From Rahnella inusitata (GTDB taxonomy: Bacteria > Pseudomonadota > Gammaproteobacteria > Enterobacterales > Enterobacteriaceae): a stretch of DNA of 64,000 nt. Made by a program: the position numbers and the translations under genes. Shown here piece after piece: positions 49,334 to 58,808 of this stretch (within the stretch, counting starts at the first letter, position 1; every line of letters begins with the position of its first letter). The notes beneath the pieces are model-generated. The model saw only the letters and a program-made list of their open reading frames with translations, searched no databases and was not told where the DNA came from. Location of the stretch: contig NZ_JYDE01000021.1 in the NCBI RefSeq assembly GCF_003263515.1, positions 62,001 to 126,000 of the forward strand. Direction: 5' to 3'.

Positions 49334-50485
49334 ATGAATCATTTAGGGCTTTTAAAGCCTTTGGCAGCCTTTTGTCTGTTATCAGGGAGTTGGGTATTAA
49401 CCGGGTGTGATGAGAGCGGAAATAACGCCTCTGCGCAGCAAAAATTAACCGACGTTAACGTCATAAAACTCACCACTGCGCCGCTGAAGATGACCTCTGA
49501 ATTACCGGGAAGAACGTCTGCGCTGCGTATTGCCGAGGTGCGTCCGCAGGTGTCCGGGATTATTCAAAAACGGTTATTCACCGAAGGCAGCGATGTGAAT
49601 GCAGGGCAGGCGCTGTACCAGATTGACCCCGCGCCGTATCAGGCCGTTCTGGACAGCGCTTTGGGAAACCTCGCACAAGCCGAGGCCAGCGCGCGGATCG
49701 CAGTAACCACGGTGAATCGTTACCGCACGCTGACCGGCACGCATTACATCAGCCAGCAGGATTTCGATCAGGCGCAGGCCACTGCCCAACAGGCTCAGGC
49801 CGCGGTCGTCGCAGCCAAAGCAGCAGTGAAATCAGCCCGTATTAATCTGCAATACACCACCGTCACGTCGCCGATTGCCGGGCGGATCGGGCGCTCTTCG
49901 GTGACAGAAGGGGCGCTGGTGCAAAACGCGCAAACTTCCTCGCTGACGACCGTTCAGCAGCTGGATCAGATGTATGTCGATGTTACCCAGTCGGGGGAGG
50001 AATTCCTGCGCCTGCGTCAGGCGATGTCGGACGGCGAAATTAAACAAACCGCCGGTAACGCCGAGGTGACCGTGATGCTCTCTGACGGCAGTATCTATGC
50101 GCCAAAAGGCGCGCTGGAATTCTCCGATGTCACCGTCGATGAAACCACGGGTTCTATTACCCTGCGCGCGGTGATCCCCAATCCTCAGCACCGTTTACTG
50201 CCCGGCATGTTTGTCCGTGCGCGGCTGGACGAGGGCGTTATTCCGACCGCATTGCTGGTGCCGCAGGTGGCCGTCACCCGTAATCCGCGCGGTGAGGCGA
50301 CCGCACTGGTGGTCGGTGCGGATAACAAAGTGGCGCTGAAAAACATCACCACCGGCAAAGCGCTGGATGACCAATGGCAGGTGCTGTCCGGTCTGTCGGC
50401 GGGCGATCGCGTGGTGGTATCAGGTGTACAGAAAATCAAGCCGGGAGAGGCCGTCGAGCCTCATGAGCAGCCAGCAAAGTCTTAA
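49334..50485 (+). CDS. RND efflux periplasmic adaptor (AcrA-like lipoprotein)
   Basis: This 383-residue adaptor starts with a lipoprotein signal (WVLTGC lipobox, Cys near residue 25). Lipoyl halves, an alpha hairpin (QAEASARIAVTTVNRYRTL) and beta-barrel parts follow, as in AcrA/MexA. It links the inner-membrane pump with an outer-membrane channel. The ATG at 49334 is behind GAGG. It is 17 bases upstream of the pump gene; no outer-membrane factor is in this operon, so TolC from elsewhere is likely used. Confidence 0.9.
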   Translation: MNHLGLLKPLAAFCLLSGSWVLTGCDESGNNASAQQKLTDVNVIKLTTAPLKMTSELPGRTSALRIAEVRPQVSGIIQKRLFTEGSDVNAGQALYQIDPAPYQAVLDSALGNLAQAEASARIAVTTVNRYRTLTGTHYISQQDFDQAQATAQQAQAAVVAAKAAVKSARINLQYTTVTSPIAGRIGRSSVTEGALVQNAQTSSLTTVQQLDQMYVDVTQSGEEFLRLRQAMSDGEIKQTAGNAEVTVMLSDGSIYAPKGALEFSDVTVDETTGSITLRAVIPNPQHRLLPGMFVRARLDEGVIPTALLVPQVAVTRNPRGEATALVVGADNKVALKNITTGKALDDQWQVLSGLSAGDRVVVSGVQKIKPGEAVEPHEQPAKS

Positions 50486-50502
50486 TCAGGGAACGCTGAA
50501 AT

Positions 50503-53500
50503 ATGTCTAAATTCTTTATCGATCGCCCCATCTTTGCCTGGGTGATTGCCATCATTGTGATGCTCGCTGGCGCGATTTCCATCCTCAATTTGCCGGTTGA
50601 ACAATATCCAAGCGTTGCGCCCCCGGCGGTGCAGATCCGCGCGCAGTATCCCGGCGCGGATGCGACGACTTTGCAGAACTCGGTAACGCAGGTCATCGAA
50701 CAAAACATGAATGGCCTCGATGGCCTGATGTATATGTCATCGACCAGCGACTCATCGGGCACGTTGCAGCTCACGCTGTCGTTCAAAACCGGCACCGATG
50801 CGGATATCGCACAGGTTCAGGTGCAGAATAAATTGCAGCTGGCCACGCCGCTGTTGCCTTCTGAAGTGCAGCAGCAGGGGATCACCGTCAGAAAATCGTC
50901 CAGCACCTTCATGATGGTGGTCGGTTTTGTGAACAGCAACGGCACGATGACTCAGCAGGATATTTCGGATTACGTGGGCTCGAATATCAAAGATCCGATT
51001 AGCCGCATTGACGGCGTCGGCGATACGCAGATTTTCGGCTCGCAGTACGCTATGCGCATCTGGCTGGATCCGAACAAGCTGAACAATTTCCAGCTCACGC
51101 CGGTGGATGTCATCGCCGAGCTGAACACCCAGAATGCGCAGGTGGCCGCCGGGCAGATTGGCGGAGCACCGCCGGTGCCGGGGCAGCAGCTCAATGCTTC
51201 CCTGATTGCGCAAACCCGCCTGATTTCACCGGATGAATTCGGCGATATTTTGCTGAAAGTGAACGCCGACGGTTCTCAGGTGCGGTTGCATGACGTCGCC
51301 CGTATTGAGCGCGGCGGTGAGGATTATCAGTTTGTGGTGAAAATCAACGGACAACCGGCATCAGCATTGGGGATCCAGCTGGCAACCGGGGCTAACGCGC
51401 TTGATACCGCGGCGGCTGTGCGCACTGAACTGGAACAGCTGCGCCCGTTCTTCCCGGACGGCCTGCAGGTGGTGTACCCGTACGACACGACGCCGTTTAT
51501 CAAAATCTCGATTAATGAGGTGGTGAAAACGCTGTTCGAAGCCATTGTGCTGGTGTTTCTGGTGATGTTCCTGTTCCTGCAAAACTTCCGCGCAACGCTG
51601 ATCCCGACGATCGCCGTACCGGTAGTACTGCTGGGCACCTTCGGCATTCTGGCGGCCTGTGGTTTTACCATCAACACCCTGACCATGTTTGGCATGGTGC
51701 TGGCCATCGGCCTGCTGGTTGATGACGCCATTGTGGTGGTGGAGAACGTCGAGCGCGTAATGGCCGAGGAGGGGCTGTCGCCAAAAGCGGCGACGCGTAA
51801 ATCAATGGAGCAGATCCAGGGCGCGCTGGTCGGCATTGCACTGGTGCTCTCGGCGGTGTTTGTGCCAATGGCATTCTTCGGCGGCACAACCGGCGTTATC
51901 TACCGTCAGTTCTCCATCACGATCGTGTCAGCAATGGCGCTGTCGGTGTTTGTTGCACTGATCCTCACGCCTGCGCTGTGCGTCACGTTGCTCAAACCTG
52001 TTACAAAAGGCGAACACGGCAAAACCACCGGATTCTTTGGCTGGTTCAACCGCAAGTTTGACCAGAGTACGCAGCATTACACGTCTTCGGTCGCGCGAAT
52101 TTTACAAAGCTCCGGACGCTATATCGTGATTTATCTGCTGATCGTCGCGGGCATGGTGGCGATGTTTGTTCATCTGCCGACGTCTTTTCTGCCGGAAGAA
52201 GATCAGGGCGTACTGGCAACTCAGGCCATTTTACCGGCGGGTGCGACGCAGGAACGGACGCAGAAAGTGCTCGATATCATTACCGATCACTATCTGCATG
52301 ACGAAAAAAGCAACGTGGCTAACGTTCTGACGGTCAACGGTTACGGTTTTGCCGGACGCGGGCAGAATGTCGGCATTGCCTTTGTCGGCCTGAAAGACTG
52401 GAGCGAGCGGCCAGGGGATGACAACAAAGTCACCGCGATTGTGCAACGTGCCAATGCGACGTTTTCAAAAATCATCGACGGCACCGTTGTGGCCTTTAAT
52501 TTGCCGCCGATTATCGCGCTCGGTAACGCCACTGGTTTTGATTTTGAGCTGATCGACCGGGGCAATCTGGGGCACGAGAAACTGCTGGAAGCGCGTAACC
52601 AACTGCTGGCGCTGGCGGCGCAGCATCCTGACGTGCTGATGGCGGTGCGTGCGAACGGCATGGAAGATACGCCACAGTACAAAGTGACCATCGATCAGGA
52701 AAAAGCCAAAGCGCTGGGGCTGTCACTGGCGGATATCAACACCACGCTGTCCGCTGCGTGGGGCGGCAGTTATGTTAACGACTTCGTCGATAATGGCCGC
52801 GTCAAGAAAGTTTATGTGATGAGTGATGCGCAGTACCGCATGATGCCGGACGATCTCAACGACTGGTTCGTGCGTGCCACTAACGGCAAAATGGTACCGT
52901 TCGCCAGCTTCTCCACCGCAAAATGGGTTTACGGTTCACCGCGTCTGGAGCGCTATAACGGCCTGTCTTCTCTGGAGATTCTGGGTCAACCCGCACCGGG
53001 GAAAAGTTCGGGCGAAGCGATGGCGCTGATGGAAGAACTGGCAACGCAACTGCCAGCGGGTATCAGCCATGACTGGACGGGAATGTCCTATCAGGAACGC
53101 ATGAGCGGCGAACAGGCACCGGCGCTGTATGCCATTTCGCTGGTGGTGGTTTTCCTCTGTCTGGCGGCATTGTATGAGAGCTGGTCGATCCCGTTCTCGG
53201 TCATGCTGGTGGTGCCGCTGGGCGTGGTCGGTGCGTTACTGGCGACCAGCCTGCGCGGGCTGAATAATGACGTGTACTTCGTGGTCGGGCTGCTGACCAC
53301 AATCGGGCTGGCGGCCAAAAACGCCATCCTGATCGTCGAGTTCGCCAACGATCTGATGCTTAAAGAAGGCAAGCCGCTGATTGAAGCAACGCTGGAGGCG
53401 GTGCGGATGCGTTTACGCCCGATCCTGATGACCTCACTGGCGTTTATTCTCGGGGTTCTGCCGCTGGCGATCAGCAACGGTGCGGGTTCCGGCGCACAGA

Positions 53501-53628
53501 ATGCCGTCGGTACCGGCGTGATGGGCGGGATGATTTCCGCCACGTTGCTCGCGATCTTCTTCGTGCCGGTGTTTTTCGTGGTGGTGCGTCGTCGTTTCAG
53601 TAAAACCGCGAGTACGGGCGAAGAGTAA
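50503..53628 (+). CDS. RND multidrug efflux pump (AcrB-like, HAE1 family)
   Basis: The 1041-residue trimeric proton/drug antiporter begins [20 protein letters not shown] and has twelve membrane helices in two halves with large periplasmic loops. The proton-relay residues are visible: the Asp-Asp pair in [17 protein letters not shown] and the Lys in [16 protein letters not shown]. The conserved [10 protein letters not shown] periplasmic segment is also present. E. coli AcrB has 1049 residues. With the adaptor it forms a tripartite pump; regulation by the upstream AraC-type gene is inferred. Confidence 0.93.
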   Translation: MSKFFIDRPIFAWVIAIIVMLAGAISILNLPVEQYPSVAPPAVQIRAQYPGADATTLQNSVTQVIEQNMNGLDGLMYMSSTSDSSGTLQLTLSFKTGTDADIAQVQVQNKLQLATPLLPSEVQQQGITVRKSSSTFMMVVGFVNSNGTMTQQDISDYVGSNIKDPISRIDGVGDTQIFGSQYAMRIWLDPNKLNNFQLTPVDVIAELNTQNAQVAAGQIGGAPPVPGQQLNASLIAQTRLISPDEFGDILLKVNADGSQVRLHDVARIERGGEDYQFVVKINGQPASALGIQLATGANALDTAAAVRTELEQLRPFFPDGLQVVYPYDTTPFIKISINEVVKTLFEAIVLVFLVMFLFLQNFRATLIPTIAVPVVLLGTFGILAACGFTINTLTMFGMVLAIGLLVDDAIVVVENVERVMAEEGLSPKAATRKSMEQIQGALVGIALVLSAVFVPMAFFGGTTGVIYRQFSITIVSAMALSVFVALILTPALCVTLLKPVTKGEHGKTTGFFGWFNRKFDQSTQHYTSSVARILQSSGRYIVIYLLIVAGMVAMFVHLPTSFLPEEDQGVLATQAILPAGATQERTQKVLDIITDHYLHDEKSNVANVLTVNGYGFAGRGQNVGIAFVGLKDWSERPGDDNKVTAIVQRANATFSKIIDGTVVAFNLPPIIALGNATGFDFELIDRGNLGHEKLLEARNQLLALAAQHPDVLMAVRANGMEDTPQYKVTIDQEKAKALGLSLADINTTLSAAWGGSYVNDFVDNGRVKKVYVMSDAQYRMMPDDLNDWFVRATNGKMVPFASFSTAKWVYGSPRLERYNGLSSLEILGQPAPGKSSGEAMALMEELATQLPAGISHDWTGMSYQERMSGEQAPALYAISLVVVFLCLAALYESWSIPFSVMLVVPLGVVGALLATSLRGLNNDVYFVVGLLTTIGLAAKNAILIVEFANDLMLKEGKPLIEATLEAVRMRLRPILMTSLAFILGVLPLAISNGAGSGAQNAVGTGVMGGMISATLLAIFFVPVFFVVVRRRFSKTASTGEE

Positions 53629-53671
53629 AAATTAGCGCGGTTACCGGTTAAGGCACCGTCGTTAATCAGGG

Positions 53672-53700
53672 GAAGCGGAGGAAGATATTTCCTCCGCTTC
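53672..53700 (+). terminator. Intrinsic terminator of the RND pump operon
   Basis: GAAGCGGAGGAA / TTCCTCCGCTTC, 12 perfect pairs with a 5-base loop, followed by TTCATT. Confidence 0.75.
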
Positions 53701-53716
53701 TTCATTGTGTCAGCTT

Positions 53717-53986
53717 CTACCTGAGTAAAAACTGAATGAGTGACCCTAACATATACAGGCCGAATGCGGTTTGTATCAGAATGAAGACCCATCGGACATA
53801 GCGCCATTGATGGCGTTCTCTGGCGTTTGCCTGCGAAATAGCGCCACCGGGATCCTGCCTTTTTCTTCTTCTCCTTCTCAGGGTTTCCCGAATCCAAATA
53901 AAAATAATCAATACAACCAATATTTTGAGAAGCACCAGGCTATCTATATCGAAATGTGTTTCCCAACTCCAGCTGGTATTTTCCAT
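53717..53986 (-). CDS. Small two-helix membrane protein of unknown function (89 aa)
   Basis: The product has two hydrophobic segments (LVLLKILVVLIIFIWI and VFILIQTAFGLYMLGSLIQF) separated by a very basic loop (RRRRRKRQ), which should face the cytosol. I do not recognise the family. It converges on the pump terminator. A ribosome site (AAAGGG, 9 bases upstream) supports the ATG. Confidence 0.55.
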   Translation of the reverse strand: MENTSWSWETHFDIDSLVLLKILVVLIIFIWIRETLRRRRRKRQDPGGAISQANARERHQWRYVRWVFILIQTAFGLYMLGSLIQFLLR

Positions 53987-54074
53987 TCCCTGCTACCCTT
54001 TACTTTTTTGTTATTGAATATTATGAGTTATAACAAGTAATTGGCTTTATATCCATGTAATAAAAGTGGGTAAA

Positions 54075-54284
54075 TTAAGGCGCCTGCCGACGCGTCCATT
54101 CATCTGCCACGTCACCCAGGTTTTTAGGCTGGCCATTGCGTATCCATGCCATAAAATCCCGGTCAAATGTAAAGTGTGCGCCGCATTGCTCAAGCATGAA
54201 ACGCCGGACATTTTGGGTATTTTTATAGTGCTTATCTACGGGGGTGGCGCGGGTTAACGTCTCGCTGTGCCAGTCAAATGCCAT
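54075..54284 (-). CDS. DUF6434 protein (69 aa)
   Basis: From the ATG at 54284 (GGAG 6 bases upstream) the product reads MAFDWHSETLTRATPVDKHY, then KNTQNVRRFMLEQCG and FMAWIRNGQPKNLGDVADEW. This is the DUF6434 pattern, a small domain sometimes attached to SAP-type DNA-binding modules. The function is unknown. The frame is open further upstream, but that part overlaps the regulatory side of the next gene. Confidence 0.75.
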   Translation of the reverse strand: MAFDWHSETLTRATPVDKHYKNTQNVRRFMLEQCGAHFTFDRDFMAWIRNGQPKNLGDVADEWTRRQAP

Positions 54285-54400
54285 CTGTTTCTCCGGCGGA
54301 AAATGGTATGGTGAATTATAGCGCAGGGCATTGATATTTTGGGGAATGGCATGCCCAATATCGGGACAATCAGACAACATCCGTGCAGGCTTTGGGTAAC

Positions 54401-55153
54401 ATGTTAAAAAAAATCATTCTGTCAGTCAGTCTCTTTGGGATTTTATCGGGTTCAGCCGCAGCCGCTTCGGACAGCGGGTATGTGCTCGATAACTACGAAG
54501 GAACGATCGGGAAATCTCCGGTTCACGTCTCTCTTCAGCGTTATTCCTTTGGCGGAGAAACAAATGTTAAAGGGAGCTACTATTACGATAAATATCGTTC
54601 TCCCATTCCGCTCTACGGGAAAATAACGTCTGATGCCATCGTGCTTTGTGAGGTCGCTAATGATCAGGAATACGACGATTATCTGACTCAAGGTAAAAAA
54701 AATGACCTCAGTACCTGCCCGTTAAAACTTACCAACGGTGGGGATGTTCTTCATGGTACATGGCAGAACGCCAAACGTACGCTGGATGTCGTATTGAATC
54801 AGACGGCTTCCATGGATAAAGCCGCCATCTCGGGCAACCCTGCGAAAACGATTGAAATTCCATTTTGGGGGCAAACGGCGTCGCACAGTTTTATTGGCAT
54901 CTATGAAATGAAAGATGATGGCCTGTCAGTGAATAAAGTGATGGCTCTCAACAAGTCTTCAGGGAAAGTGGATCAGGTCATTGATCCTCAACTGCATCAA
55001 TGTGATTTTGGATTTTACATGACGGCTATTTACCAAAACATTGAGCGTCTGAATAATTCCTCACAAATAGCCTTAAATTGCTACAGCAAAACCGATTTCA
55101 GTGTCATTTACGGCCTGAGTCAGGATAAGCAGAATTATTCATTTGTCGATTAA
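54401..55153 (+). CDS. Secreted protein of unknown function (250 aa)
   Basis: The product begins MLKKIILSVSLFGILSGSAAAA, a clear Sec signal peptide, and the mature part is rich in beta-type sequence with four cysteines spread over the chain (VLCEV, STCPL, HQCDF, LNCYS), consistent with periplasmic disulfides. GSYYYDKYRSPIPLYGKI resembles repeats of periplasmic proteins of unknown role. I do not recognise the family. It ends 253 bases before the peptide cluster and is probably separate from it. Confidence 0.65.
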   Translation: MLKKIILSVSLFGILSGSAAAASDSGYVLDNYEGTIGKSPVHVSLQRYSFGGETNVKGSYYYDKYRSPIPLYGKITSDAIVLCEVANDQEYDDYLTQGKKNDLSTCPLKLTNGGDVLHGTWQNAKRTLDVVLNQTASMDKAAISGNPAKTIEIPFWGQTASHSFIGIYEMKDDGLSVNKVMALNKSSGKVDQVIDPQLHQCDFGFYMTAIYQNIERLNNSSQIALNCYSKTDFSVIYGLSQDKQNYSFVD

Positions 55154-55329
55154 CCGCTGAATCGCAGGGGGATCGTACCTGCAGCGACGGTTCCCCTGGC
55201 CAATCCTGATGATTGTAAAATTTAAATAATCCAATAAATGAAAGATAACTCTCACATATTAATAACATTTTGAAATTGTACATTTTTTAGCATTTAGCTT
55301 ATGTAAACTAATCATTTAGGTGCTTTCCA

Positions 55330-55359
55330 TTGACCGTTATATCCTCGGGAAGTTAATGT
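55330..55359 (+). promoter_or_regulatory. Promoter candidate of the peptide cluster
   Basis: TTGACC (55330-55335) and TAATGT (55354-55359), 18 bp apart, about 50 bases before the peptide start. Other AT-rich pairs exist in this gap, so this is tentative. Confidence 0.35.
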
Positions 55360-55406
55360 TATCCGGCCTTGATTGAGGCGATTAATAAATATAAAGGAAT
55401 ATTATT

Positions 55407-55586
55407 ATGATTAAATTAAATATGACTGAAGCAAAAAAAGTTGTTGGTGGCGATTCCCGACTGGATTATCAATGGCAATCAGTGCGCGGCAATTGCCGTG
55501 CCTATTACCAGGAATTAGATAAACATGGCAACGTTACAAAAAGTACTGACATGGGCATTGTAAGTAATCGCAACTGCGGTCACTAA
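55407..55586 (+). CDS. Double-glycine leader peptide precursor (59 aa)
   Basis: AAGGA lies 8 bases before an ATG opening a 59-codon frame. The first 15 residues, MIKLNMTEAKKVVGG, form a class-II-bacteriocin or microcin-type leader ending in the Gly-Gly that C39 peptidases cut. The predicted core is 44 residues, starts DSRLDYQWQSVRGNC and ends SNRNCGH. It is polar, with two cysteines at core positions 15 and 42 that could form one disulfide, and is not strongly hydrophobic. A C39-peptidase exporter lies two genes downstream, which supports the call. The activity is unknown. Confidence 0.75.
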   Translation: MIKLNMTEAKKVVGGDSRLDYQWQSVRGNCRAYYQELDKHGNVTKSTDMGIVSNRNCGH

Positions 55587-55615
55587 TGTAAGCGAGTTCT
55601 GATAGACTTAATAGT

Positions 55616-55647
55616 CTGGTGTATGAAGGAATTACATCATTCACCAG
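55616..55647 (+). promoter_or_regulatory. Hairpin between the peptide gene and the acyltransferase gene
   Basis: CTGGTGTATGA pairs with TCATTCACCAG (10 of 11) around a 10-base loop, 29 bases after the peptide stop. With no long T tract it is more like an attenuator or RNA-stability hairpin, which would give more peptide than enzyme transcript. Confidence 0.5.
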
Positions 55648-55728
55648 TCTATTATTGAAGTTAATTTAGAAATGGCGCTGAAAGAGCCCTGCTAATAGTA
55701 GTTGTTATAACAAAAGCCTGGGGTTTTT

Positions 55729-56670
55729 ATGCGATATTTCGTTGTTAGTTTCTATATTGCACTGAAGTGTTTTTTCGATAATACTTTCAAAAAAATAAAC
55801 AGTATTAGTAAGTTTTTTCGTGAAAAGTTAACTCCCCGCAGTATGAATTTAAGAATATTATTTGCTATTCTACACTTACAGCGCTTTTTGAAACTGACGG
55901 GTAAAAATAAAAACAAATGCGCCGATGTTGCTGGTGAAAATATTCGGTGTTTGTTAGGCCCGGACAGAAAGATAAATTTCGTTTGGCTGACACAGCGGCG
56001 CGAAGCCTTAGATTACGCCGCAACATTTGGCCGGGACGAGAAGATAATGGCACAACTGGACGATTGTGCGGCCCAGCTGAATAAAATAGTGAAACCTTTG
56101 CATGATATGGGTTCACCCGTTGTGTTAGCTCCGATGCATATGGTCTCAGATATTCTTTCTGGCATCGTTGCCGGAAAGGCATATCCGGGTAATGGTACCG
56201 TTATTGTTTCCGCAAATGCAGAGGCGTATCAGTCCGAAGACCGCCGCAGGGGCGGTGTCAATCTGACTTACTGCTCAATACACGGAAACAATGAAGGGAT
56301 TGCAGAAAATATTATGTCAGCTTGCCTGAGTGCAGCTAAACATGACACGAATATTATTATCTTCCCCGACATTGTCCCTGAGTACACATATAAGACTGGT
56401 GCAACTTTTTCTTCGAGAATAAATTGCACTATGTTTGGGCGCAAAGCGAGTTTGCACAGTGGGGTATTCAGACTTGCGAAAGTCATTTCAGCGAAAGTTG
56501 TTTTCTTTTATCTTTATTACGAAGATGGGATAAAGATTCACATCCATCCTCCAATGGATAAAAAGGAAGCATTCACCAGTATGCCTGGGCTGATTGAAAG
56601 TGCCATCAGGGAACATCCCCAAGACTGGTTGTTATGGCACCTTCATTCGTTATATTTTATTAATCACTAA
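55729..56670 (+). CDS. Lysophospholipid-acyltransferase-like enzyme of the peptide cluster
   Basis: The 313-residue protein resembles the LpxL/HtrB-type acyltransferase fold. A possible catalytic His137-x3-Asp141 lies in VLAPMHMVSDIL, and later blocks are NIIIFPDIVPEYT and SGVFRLAKVISAKVVFFYLYY. The usual motif is HX4D/E, so the spacing is slightly off. The N-terminal 55 residues are basic and hydrophobic and could anchor it to the membrane. Its place right after a double-glycine peptide gene suggests it transfers an acyl group within this pathway; the acceptor is not known. AT-rich compared with the core genome. Confidence 0.65.
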   Translation: MRYFVVSFYIALKCFFDNTFKKINSISKFFREKLTPRSMNLRILFAILHLQRFLKLTGKNKNKCADVAGENIRCLLGPDRKINFVWLTQRREALDYAATFGRDEKIMAQLDDCAAQLNKIVKPLHDMGSPVVLAPMHMVSDILSGIVAGKAYPGNGTVIVSANAEAYQSEDRRRGGVNLTYCSIHGNNEGIAENIMSACLSAAKHDTNIIIFPDIVPEYTYKTGATFSSRINCTMFGRKASLHSGVFRLAKVISAKVVFFYLYYEDGIKIHIHPPMDKKEAFTSMPGLIESAIREHPQDWLLWHLHSLYFINH

Positions 56671-56684
56671 GTTAAAAATTGGAT

Positions 56685-57836
56685 ATGAATAATTCTATTC
56701 CTACAATGGTATTTCAAAGTGAAATCAATGAGTGTGGGCTTGCTTGCATTGCAATGCTTGCAGAAACTCAGGGTGTTGAAATATCATTGGCCAGTTTACG
56801 CGAAAAACACCCTATTTCAGTGCATGGAACATCGCTTGATAAACTCAGTGATATCCTGACGGAATTAGACATTCCAACGTATCCAGTATTATTTGACTTT
56901 GATGAGCTCAATGCGCTTCCTTTACCTTGTATTCTGCATTATGGCGCGGGTCACTATGTGATATTAGCCTATCGCAAAGGCCGCCATGTTTGCGTTATGA
57001 ATCCTGGTGTTGGCCAGCAATTTTTGTCTATTGATGCACTTAAACGAGACATCAGTGGTTACGCGCTTGTCATCGATGAAGAAATCACAACGCATCGCCC
57101 AAACGAAAAAAATAAATCAAGGGGGAATTCATTTTTCTCCTGCATGAGTTTACGTCAAACCGCGAAAGTCAGAGGCATTTATACTCTGATGACGCTAACG
57201 CTATTAGTATCCTTAACACTTTTCGTTATGCCAGTGATGGTCAGCCAGGCGATAAACAATGTTTACACGTCTGCCGGGCAGCAAGATTTCCCATATGGAC
57301 TTTTCCTGCTGGTCTTTGTCATTTCTACCGCGCTTGCATTATCTGTCCGCTGGGTAACTGAAAGACATATTAAACAATTTTCATTTTTGAACAGTACTTC
57401 AGGTTTTTCCCGTCTGCTTAATAATCCGCTTCGTTTTTTTGAACGTCGTGCACCAGGGGACATATTTAGCCGTTTTACAGCATGGGAAGCTGCAGCCGGA
57501 CGAAAAATTGAGCTGGATAATAGCTTAAGAACAGACTGGCTCGTTGGCTTGCTGGCATTTAGCGTTCTGGTTTATATGAATCTTTCGCTGGCATTAGTCT
57601 CTTTTGCCGGGGTGACGGCCATGGGGTTAGTCAGTGTTTGGGCTATTTATCGTGACCGTTTTTACACTCAAACGCTGCAAATCAGAACCGCAGAGCAGAA
57701 TGAATTCATTCTGGAAACACTCCAGGGCTTTAACACAATCAAATCCTCCGGGCTGGTGGAACTACGCAAAAAAGGATTTGCGAAGTTAACGTATTCATTA
57801 TTTAGCTGTGTACGCGATAAGAATGTTTATGAATAG
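56685..57836 (+). CDS. C39-peptidase ABC exporter, N-terminal part (stopped by an in-frame TAG)
   Basis: Residues 1-130 are a C39 peptidase domain: QSEINECGLACIAML with Gln11 and catalytic Cys17, His90 in GAGHYVILAY, and Asn106 in VMNPGVG where most C39 domains have Asp. About four membrane helices follow (residues 160-350). The frame stops at TAG (57834-57836) after KNVYE, and the same frame continues with the remaining helices and ATPase. An intact protein would have about 708 residues, normal for exporters that remove double-glycine leaders. The weak TTG two codons upstream is less likely as start. Probably a pseudogene half unless the stop is read through. Confidence 0.8.
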   Translation: MNNSIPTMVFQSEINECGLACIAMLAETQGVEISLASLREKHPISVHGTSLDKLSDILTELDIPTYPVLFDFDELNALPLPCILHYGAGHYVILAYRKGRHVCVMNPGVGQQFLSIDALKRDISGYALVIDEEITTHRPNEKNKSRGNSFFSCMSLRQTAKVRGIYTLMTLTLLVSLTLFVMPVMVSQAINNVYTSAGQQDFPYGLFLLVFVISTALALSVRWVTERHIKQFSFLNSTSGFSRLLNNPLRFFERRAPGDIFSRFTAWEAAAGRKIELDNSLRTDWLVGLLAFSVLVYMNLSLALVSFAGVTAMGLVSVWAIYRDRFYTQTLQIRTAEQNEFILETLQGFNTIKSSGLVELRKKGFAKLTYSLFSCVRDKNVYE

Positions 57837-58808
57837 GTGAAGAACAGTATTTACCAGCTGGTAGGAAGTCTGGAAATGGTGTTTTTTATGCTGTTGGCTT
57901 TACCATTGCTTAAAGATGGCAGGCTTTCTTTGGGCGATTTCTTTGCCTATAGTTTTGTTCGACAAATATTTTCGTCTTATATCACTAAGATATTTTTTTC
58001 CGTTATCCAGAAGAATCAGCTTCAGGTTATTGATAACCGAGCAGAAGATATCTTTCCCTCCGCAGTCGATCACGTTAGCAAACCTGAAGCTGCCATAGCA
58101 GTCACTACATTCAATCATTCTCTGGAATACAGAAACCTTTCTTTCCGTTATGACAGTGTGGATACGACGCTGCAAAATGTTTCGCTTTGTATTCCTAAGG
58201 GACAAATGCTGGCAATCACAGGAAATTCGGGGGCAGGTAAAAGTACCTTAATAAAAGTGATGTCGGGTGGACTGATCCCTGAATCAGGGGAGATCCAGGC
58301 TGATGGCGTTTCAGTGACCGCTTCTGCGATCAGTTCGCTTTTTTATTTGTTGTCCCAGGAAGATATTCTTTTTAATGCTTCCGTTGCAGAAAATATAAGT
58401 CTTTTTGATCCGGATTTTGACAGAAGCAAGCTTGAATATATGTCTGGATTGCTTAAGGCATTAGATATGGGAGATATAGTGGACAAACTCCCCGGAGGAA
58501 TGATGGCGAAGATCCGCGAAAGTTACACTGGACTTTCGCTTGGGCAACGCCAGCGCTTATTGCTTGCTCGCGCTATGTACAGTAACAGGCCCGTAATTAT
58601 TCTGGATGAGCCTACCGCGAATCTCGATGACGACACCGCATTTACCGTGGCTAATGCTTTGATATCGCATTGCCGCAACGAAGGTAAAACACTGATCGTG
58701 GTGACCCATAATACGGCTATTTTGCCACTGTTTGACCATGCCTGCTGTATTGAACAGGGTAGGTTAGTCCGCCTTTCTCCTGGGCTATCAGATATGAATC
58801 CGTTATGA
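57837..58808 (+). CDS. C39-peptidase ABC exporter, C-terminal part (last helices and ATPase)
   Basis: This is the direct in-frame continuation after the TAG; a GTG follows it immediately but has no clear ribosome site. The first 70 residues hold the last two membrane helices, then comes the ATPase: Walker A ITGNSGAGKSTLIKVM, signature LSLGQRQRLLLARAM (LSLGQ instead of LSGGQ), Walker B VIILDEPTANLD and VVTHN. The stop overlaps the next start in ATGA. Production of a working exporter would need readthrough, reinitiation with assembly of two halves, or the stop is a mutation or sequencing error. Confidence 0.78.
   Translation: MKNSIYQLVGSLEMVFFMLLALPLLKDGRLSLGDFFAYSFVRQIFSSYITKIFFSVIQKNQLQVIDNRAEDIFPSAVDHVSKPEAAIAVTTFNHSLEYRNLSFRYDSVDTTLQNVSLCIPKGQMLAITGNSGAGKSTLIKVMSGGLIPESGEIQADGVSVTASAISSLFYLLSQEDILFNASVAENISLFDPDFDRSKLEYMSGLLKALDMGDIVDKLPGGMMAKIRESYTGLSLGQRQRLLLARAMYSNRPVIILDEPTANLDDDTAFTVANALISHCRNEGKTLIVVTHNTAILPLFDHACCIEQGRLVRLSPGLSDMNPL

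Noticed and set aside
54284..54380. N-terminal extension of the DUF6434 protein
   Set aside because: The added 32 residues are not part of the domain and the ATG at 54284 has a well-placed GGAG.
55636..55671. Second tiny peptide gene after the precursor
   Set aside because: A frame of about 11 codons lies in the hairpin region without a leader, GG motif or ribosome site.
57837..58808. Independent ATPase gene starting at GTG 57837
   Set aside because: It begins within the membrane domain, in the same frame as and directly after the amber codon, with no convincing ribosome site; interruption of one gene is the simpler reading, although reinitiation cannot be excluded.
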